Position numbers and translations under genes: made by a program. Shown here piece by piece: positions 59,429-64,000 of a stretch of 64,000 nt of DNA; position 1 is the stretch's first letter, and each line of letters opens with the position of its first letter. The notes under the pieces were generated by a model. That model was not told the DNA's origin and searched no databases. It saw only the letters and a list, made by a program, of their open reading frames with translations. This DNA is from Ammonifex degensii KC4 (lineage in GTDB: Bacteria > Bacillota > Desulfotomaculia > Desulfotomaculales > Ammonificaceae). Location: the NCBI RefSeq assembly GCF_000024605.1, contig NC_013385.1, forward strand, positions 1,111,501-1,175,500, written 5' to 3'.

Positions 59429-60445
59429 TTAAAGTTTCCTCCCTACTGCGGCGGCAATGCGCCTTAATTCTTCCATGGTCTCGGCGAAGGTCTTGGGGGT
59501 AAGCGACTGGGCCCCGTCGCACAAAGCCTCCGGCGGGTTGGGATGTACCTCCACCAGCAGCCCGTCGGCGCCGGCGGCTATAGCGGCCCGACACATGGCC
59601 GGTATGAACTGCCAGCGCCCTACCCCGTGGCTGGGGTCCACGATAACCGGAAGGTGCGACAGGTGCTTCACTATGGGCACGGCCGAAAGATCTAAGGTGT
59701 TGCGGGTGTAAGTTTCAAAAGTCCTAATACCCCGCTCGCAGAGTATCACCTTGAAGTTTCCTCCGGAAAGGATGTACTCGGCAGCCATGAGCCATTCCTC
59801 GATGGTGGCCGAGAGTCCCCGCTTCAGCAAAACCGGTTTATCGATCTTTCCTAGCTCTTTCAGAAGGTCGAAGTTCTGCATGTTGCGGGCCCCTACCTGG
59901 ATGATGTCGGCATACTCGGCCACTACGGGAAGGGAGCGCACGTCCATCACTTCGGTCACTATTTTGAGCCCGTACTTTTCCCTGGCCTCTGCCAAGATTT
60001 CCAGTCCCTTTACTCCCAATCCCTGGAAGGAGTAAGGAGAGGTACGAGGCTTGAAGGCTCCTCCCCGCAGTATGGTGGCTCCGGCTGCCTTTACCTGGGC
60101 GGCAGCTTCTAAGAGCTGCTCCCGGCTTTCCACGGCACAGGGGCCAGCCATCACGTGAATGCGCTCCCCACCGATGGCTATGTCTTCGCTCACCTGCACT
60201 ATGGTGCGCTCGGCCCGGAAGGCCCTGCTGGCCATTTTATAAGGTTGCAGGATGGGAATGACCTCTTCCACTCCAGGCAGTGCCTCTAGGGACGCCCCAG
60301 CCAGCTGTCTTTCGTCACCAATGATCCCGATGATCGTCCGCTCTACGCCGCGTGAAAGGTGAGCACGAAATCCAAGATCTTCCACCTTCTTGATTACTGC
60401 TTTTATATCATCCTCGGTAGCGTTATGGGCCATTACGATGATCAC
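59429..60445 (-). CDS. aroF: 3-deoxy-7-phosphoheptulonate (DAHP) synthase, AroF type I-beta
   Basis: 338 residues. N-terminal ferredoxin-like regulatory domain ([20 protein letters not shown]), then the barrel with [59 protein letters not shown] and [16 protein letters not shown] (metal His). First step of aromatic synthesis. The Met start also lies behind AAGGGGGGTTTAA. Two bases from pheA and three from hisC: tightly coupled. Confidence 0.95.
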   Translation of the reverse strand: MIIVMAHNATEDDIKAVIKKVEDLGFRAHLSRGVERTIIGIIGDERQLAGASLEALPGVEEVIPILQPYKMASRAFRAERTIVQVSEDIAIGGERIHVMAGPCAVESREQLLEAAAQVKAAGATILRGGAFKPRTSPYSFQGLGVKGLEILAEAREKYGLKIVTEVMDVRSLPVVAEYADIIQVGARNMQNFDLLKELGKIDKPVLLKRGLSATIEEWLMAAEYILSGGNFKVILCERGIRTFETYTRNTLDLSAVPIVKHLSHLPVIVDPSHGVGRWQFIPAMCRAAIAAGADGLLVEVHPNPPEALCDGAQSLTPKTFAETMEELRRIAAAVGRKL

Positions 60446-60448
60446 GGT

Positions 60449-61540
60449 TTAAACCCCCCTAAGCTCTAGAGCCTTATCCAAAGCTTCCAGGAAGCGCTGG
60501 TTCTGTTCCAAGGTGCCGATGGTCACCCTTAAGTGGGTGGGATAACCCACCCCGCCCCGGATGATCACTCCCTGGCGCAGCATCCGGCGAAATACTTCCT
60601 GCTCGTCCCGACCGGCATCGAAGAGTAGGAAGTTGGCCTCGGTGGGCACGTAGGCGATCCCCCGCCTCTCCAGTTCTCGGTAGAGAAAAACCTTCCCTTC
60701 TTCGTTGACCTGGCGCGAAAGCGCCACGAACTCTTCGTCTTCCAGGGCGGCCAGGGCGGCTATCTGAGCAGCGGAACTGACATTGAAAGGCTCCCGCACC
60801 CGGTGCAGTTCCGCCACCAGCTCCCTGTCCGCCACACCGTACCCTATGCGCAGCCCGGCCAGCCCGTAGATCTTGGAGAAGGTGCGCAGCACCACCACAT
60901 TGTAGCCCCGGCGCAGGAAATCGAGCCCATCAGGGTAGGCGGGGCTGGTCACGTACTCGCAGTAGGCCTCGTCCAGCACGGTGAGAACCCCCTCCCCCGC
61001 CTTTTCCAAGAACCACTCCACCTCCTCCCGGGTGACGATGGTCCCGGTGGGGTTGTTGGGGTTGCATAGGTAGACCAGCTTGGTACGGGGGGAAAGGGCT
61101 CGGGCCACTGCCTCCACATCGATGCGGTAGTCCTTCAAGGGAACTTTTACGGGATTAGCCCCCATGAGCCGTGCCAGGGGCTCATAGCGGGGAAAGGTAG
61201 GCACAGGGATGACCACCTCGTCGCCGGGCGCCAGCAGGGCCAAAGAGAGCATCTGGATGACTTCGCTTGAGCCGCAACCCACGATGATGCTGTCCGGGTC
61301 TATCTCCAGTTTCTTACCCAGCGCCTGCCGTAGCTCATAGCTTGAGCCTTCTGGGTAAAGGTGCCAGTGGTCCAGTCCCTCCAGCGCCGCCACGGCCTTG
61401 GGAGAAGGTCCCAGAGGGTTCTCGTTGGAGGCCAGCTTGACTACCTCCTCCAGCCCCAGCTCCTTCTTTACCTCTTCGATGGGTTTGCCGGGACGGTAGA
61501 TCTCCACCTGGCTGAGCTCAGGCCGCACTTTGACTGCCAT
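60449..61540 (-). CDS. hisC: Histidinol-phosphate/aromatic aminotransferase
   Basis: 363 residues from ATG 61540, chosen because GGAGGAGAAG precedes it; a GTG six codons upstream lies in that site. Class I/II PLP aminotransferase: KLASNENPLGPSPKAVAALE, the PLP Lys in VVLRTFSKIYGLAGLRIGYG (about residue 220), and the Arg in THLRVTIGTLEQNQRFLEAL. HisC enzymes in such operons commonly also transaminate prephenate, phenylpyruvate and hydroxyphenylpyruvate, which fits the location between trpA and aroF. Confidence 0.92.
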   Translation of the reverse strand: MAVKVRPELSQVEIYRPGKPIEEVKKELGLEEVVKLASNENPLGPSPKAVAALEGLDHWHLYPEGSSYELRQALGKKLEIDPDSIIVGCGSSEVIQMLSLALLAPGDEVVIPVPTFPRYEPLARLMGANPVKVPLKDYRIDVEAVARALSPRTKLVYLCNPNNPTGTIVTREEVEWFLEKAGEGVLTVLDEAYCEYVTSPAYPDGLDFLRRGYNVVVLRTFSKIYGLAGLRIGYGVADRELVAELHRVREPFNVSSAAQIAALAALEDEEFVALSRQVNEEGKVFLYRELERRGIAYVPTEANFLLFDAGRDEQEVFRRMLRQGVIIRGGVGYPTHLRVTIGTLEQNQRFLEALDKALELRGV

Positions 61541-61604
61541 TTTTGCTTCTCCTCCCACGAAGTGTTTACCTTAACTAAGATAAGAGTATCTTAGCATAGC
61601 TTAG
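61541..61604 (-). promoter_or_regulatory. AT-rich palindromes between trpA and hisC
   Basis: CTAAGATA-AGAG-TATCTTAG (61575-61594) is a perfect 8-base-pair hairpin, followed by CTTAGCTAAG, a perfect 10-base palindrome (61600-61609). No T run follows on the minus strand, so an operator or message-processing site is more likely than a terminator. It is the only AT-rich gap in this operon. Confidence 0.45.
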
Positions 61605-62402
61605 CTAAGTTGAACAACGAGCGTGCAGGACTTGCGCCAGGGACCTCACCAGGGCTAGGGCCTCCTCCACGGCTCCCTCACCCAAAAGCTTCACTACCGC
61701 ACTTCCTACCACCACGCCATCAGCCAGCTGGGCTACCTCGGCAGCAGTTTTGGGGCAGGCGATGCCGAAACCTACCACCACTGGCAAGGAGGTGTGCTTC
61801 TTTACCGTCTGGACGAGCCGGCCGAGCTCCTGGTCGAGCTTTTCCCTCATCCCGGTAACGCCGGTCACCGAGACGCAGTATACGAATCCCTGAGCCGACG
61901 AGCAGATGGCTTCCACGCGTTTTTCGGTGCTGGTAGGCGCCACCAGAGGGATGAGGGCTAAACCCTGGGCCGAAGCCTCCCTTAGAAGCGGCCCGCTTTC
62001 CTCGTAGGGTAGATCGGGAACGATCAACCCGTCCACCCCGGCCTCTTTGGCCTGGCGGCAGAACCTTGTCAGACCCCGCTGGAGCACGGGGTTGTAGTAG
62101 GTCATGAAGACAAGCGGCAAGTCCGGCAAGCGCTCCCTTAAAGCTTTTGTCATCTCCAGGATGCCGTCAAGCCTTGCTCCTTTGGCCAGGGCCCGGGAGG
62201 AGGCGGCCTGAATCACTGGTCCGTCGGCCAGCGGGTCGGAAAAAGGGATCCCTATCTCGACAAGATCAGCACCGGCCTCTACCAGGGCGGGGATGATGGC
62301 AGCGGTGGCTTCCAGGCTGGGGTCGCCGGCCGTGACGTACACGATGAGCGCCTTTTGCCCTTTCTCGCGCAAAGAGGAAAAAGTTCGGGCGATGCGGTTC
62401 AT
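61605..62402 (-). CDS. trpA: Tryptophan synthase alpha chain
   Basis: 265 residues. Cleaves indole-3-glycerol phosphate. The catalytic Glu and Asp lie in [20 protein letters not shown] (about residues 47-66) and [13 protein letters not shown]; the phosphate loop [20 protein letters not shown] is complete. It overlaps trpB by four bases (ATGA). The C-terminal residues continue to the palindromic gap before hisC. Confidence 0.96.
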   Translation of the reverse strand: MNRIARTFSSLREKGQKALIVYVTAGDPSLEATAAIIPALVEAGADLVEIGIPFSDPLADGPVIQAASSRALAKGARLDGILEMTKALRERLPDLPLVFMTYYNPVLQRGLTRFCRQAKEAGVDGLIVPDLPYEESGPLLREASAQGLALIPLVAPTSTEKRVEAICSSAQGFVYCVSVTGVTGMREKLDQELGRLVQTVKKHTSLPVVVGFGIACPKTAAEVAQLADGVVVGSAVVKLLGEGAVEEALALVRSLAQVLHARCST

Positions 62403-63586
62403 TCCCCCACCCCCTTAGCTTGGGCCACCGTCTCCACGTCCTTGTCACCCCGTCCCGAGAGGTTTACCACCACTACCGCCTCGCGCGGGAGGGAAGGGGC
62501 TATCTTTCTGGCCACCGCCAAGGCGTGGGCGCTCTCCAGGGCAGGAAGAATGCCCTCGGTGCGGGAAAGGAGCTCAAAGGCCTCCAAAGCCTCCTCGTCG
62601 CTGGCGGTGAGGTAGGTGACCCTTCCCGTTTCCTTAAGATAAGCGTGCTCCGGTCCTACTCCGGGGTAATCTAACCCGGCGGCTATGGAGTGCACCGGAC
62701 TTATCTGCCCTTCTTCATCCTGGAGGAGGTAGCTGTAGGAGCCGTGTAGCACCCCGGGTCGACCCCGGCACAAGGTAGCCGCGTGCTCCCCCGGCCCCTC
62801 TCCTCTTCCCCCGGCCTCTACCCCGATGAGCTTCACCCCTGGTTCGGCGAGGAAGGGGTAGAAGATCCCCATGGCATTGGAGCCCCCTCCTACACAGGCG
62901 ATTATGACGTCGGGGAGCTTGCCGGCCGCCTGCAGGACCTGGCGCCGCGTCTCTTGGCCGATTACGGACTGGAAGTCGCGCACCATCATGGGGTAGGGGT
63001 GAGGGCCGGCCACCGAGCCGATGAGGTAGTAGGTGGTGCGGACGTTGGTCACCCAGTCCCTTATGGCCTCGTTCATAGCGTCCTTGAGGGTACCGCTGCC
63101 TGCGGCGACGGGCACAACTTCGGCACCCAGAAGCTTCATGCGTATCACGTTCAACCGCTGGCGCTCTATGTCCACCGCCCCCATATAGATAACACACTCG
63201 CAGCCCAGCAAAGCTGCTGCCGTGGCAGTGGCCACGCCGTGCTGTCCCGCCCCCGTCTCCGCGATGATGCGCTTCTTCCCCATCCGGCGGGCCAGCAGCG
63301 CCTGCCCTATGGTGTTATTGATCTTGTGCGCCCCAGTGTGATTAAGATCTTCCCGCTTGAGATAGATCCGTGCCCCGCCCAGAGCCTCCGTGAGGCGGGA
63401 GGCATAGTAAAGCGGGGTGGGGCGTCCCACATAGTGGCGCAGGTACCAGGCCAGCTCCCGCCGGAAAGAAGGATCGTCGCACCAGGAGAGATAAGCTTTT
63501 TCCAGCTCCTCCAGGGCCGGCATCAGGGTCTCCGGCACGAAGCGGCCGCCGTAAGGACCGAAGTAACCGCGCTTATCGGGCAACAT
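62399..63586 (-). CDS. trpB: Tryptophan synthase beta chain
   Basis: 395 residues. PLP enzyme joining indole and serine. The PLP Lys is in [20 protein letters not shown] (about residue 87), the catalytic Glu in [20 protein letters not shown], and the PLP phosphate loop in [36 protein letters not shown] at the N-terminus is standard. This is the ordinary TrpB1 length and partner of trpA. Confidence 0.97.
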   Translation of the reverse strand: MLPDKRGYFGPYGGRFVPETLMPALEELEKAYLSWCDDPSFRRELAWYLRHYVGRPTPLYYASRLTEALGGARIYLKREDLNHTGAHKINNTIGQALLARRMGKKRIIAETGAGQHGVATATAAALLGCECVIYMGAVDIERQRLNVIRMKLLGAEVVPVAAGSGTLKDAMNEAIRDWVTNVRTTYYLIGSVAGPHPYPMMVRDFQSVIGQETRRQVLQAAGKLPDVIIACVGGGSNAMGIFYPFLAEPGVKLIGVEAGGRGEGPGEHAATLCRGRPGVLHGSYSYLLQDEEGQISPVHSIAAGLDYPGVGPEHAYLKETGRVTYLTASDEEALEAFELLSRTEGILPALESAHALAVARKIAPSLPREAVVVVNLSGRGDKDVETVAQAKGVGE

Positions 63587-63587
63587 C

Positions 63588-64000
63588 TTAAAGGCAAGCC
63601 TCCTTTACCCGGGCGATAAAGGCCCGGATCTTGGCCGGGTCCTTTCGCCCTTTGGTCTCTACGCCGCTGGAAACGTCCACCGCGTAGGGACGGACGATTC
63701 TTATGGCCGGTTCTACGTTCTCCGGGCTAAGTCCCCCCGCCAGGATGACCGGCGCCCGGAAGCTTCTCCCCCGCAGTATCTCCCAGTCGAAGCTTTTTCC
63801 CGTTCCCCCCATCTGCCCTTCCACCTTGGTGTCGAAAAGGTAGGCATCGGCAGGGTATTCTTCTACCCCTGAAAGGTCGTCCGGGGTGGCCACCCGGAAG
63901 GCCTTGATAACGGCCACTCGGGTGAGGGCTTTGAGCTTTTGCAAGTATTCCGGGGTTTCCCGGCCGTGAAGCTGCACTGCCGAAAGCCTCAACTCTTCCA
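63588..64000 (-). CDS. trpF: Phosphoribosylanthranilate isomerase, 5'-partial
   Basis: C-terminal part, about 137 residues of the usual 200-210; the frame is open to the window edge. [38 protein letters not shown] (with the catalytic-region Asp), [20 protein letters not shown] and [19 protein letters not shown] are typical. Third step of tryptophan synthesis. One base from trpB. The upstream trp genes are presumably outside the window. Confidence 0.93.
   Translation of the reverse strand, partial: EELRLSAVQLHGRETPEYLQKLKALTRVAVIKAFRVATPDDLSGVEEYPADAYLFDTKVEGQMGGTGKSFDWEILRGRSFRAPVILAGGLSPENVEPAIRIVRPYAVDVSSGVETKGRKDPAKIRAFIARVKEACL

Overview
The window looks like chromosomal DNA of a GC-rich, probably thermophilic, anaerobic Firmicute of the Moorella/Ammonifex/Desulfotomaculum type. 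This is an inference from gene content, not a database match. The supporting signs are: an IspH-ribosomal protein S1 fusion, frequent TTG/GTG starts behind strong AGGAGG sites, a small siroheme sulfite reductase, FeoAB, a corrinoid-activator-like ASKHA protein, an RNA polymerase delta-like winged-helix protein, and a very high load of TnpB elements.

Layout. 1-5.3 kb (+): the end of gatB, a small Cys-rich protein, and a four-gene module (homocitrate/citrate synthase-like, two aconitase-family subunits, isocitrate dehydrogenase) that probably feeds 2-oxoglutarate synthesis. 5.3-8.7 kb (-): tatA and a NitT/TauT-type ABC transporter behind a structured leader. 9.0-12.7 kb (+): a divergent panC, dinB, ddl and deoC. 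12.7-21.7 kb is an accessory region: two gene remnants, a histidine-rich protein, a TauE/SafE-like exporter broken by a TnpB element, a His/Cys-tagged small protein, a two-part permease broken by a complete IS607 element and a frameshift, and a PadR regulator with a His/Cys-rich head. 21.9-24.9 kb: metE and a Crp/Fnr regulator. 24.9-27.1 kb: a decayed IS607-type TnpB element with a GC-rich 3' region. 27.3-33.5 kb: a glycosyltransferase/methyltransferase cluster with DUF6385 and DNRLRE-type surface proteins, including one protein of GT2-methyltransferase-GT2 layout. 33.5-37.2 kb: a TnpB relic, the sulfite reductase, a deleted ISLre2 and an intact canonical TnpB element. 37.2-47.4 kb: cyclophilin-like protein, phosphoribosyltransferase, metallo-beta-lactamase, guaB, a coiled-coil winged-helix protein, feoBA, an ASKHA protein and a DUF2225 protein. 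47.5-49.4 kb: another TnpB element. 49.5-50.6 kb: a zinc-ribbon protein and a flavin reductase. 50.7-64 kb (-): one long operon reading trpF-trpB-trpA-hisC-aroF-pheA-[TnpB element]-tyrA-aroA-cmk-plsC-ispH/S1.

The most notable signal is the TnpB population. There are six elements and at least one relic in 64 kb. Four encode large TnpB-related proteins without a zinc ribbon. Three of these four have His where the third RuvC Asp is expected. Three of these four are preceded by only the MerR-like DNA-binding head of an IS607 TnpA, with the serine recombinase domain gone. Every element ends in a stable hairpin at its tnpB 3' end, with a GC-rich, probably guide-RNA-like region between the gene and the hairpin in most of them. 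The second candidate system is the surface-glycosylation cluster at 27-33.5 kb, and the third is the His/Cys-tagged permease/PadR group at 17-21.7 kb. No tRNA, rRNA or CRISPR array was recognised.
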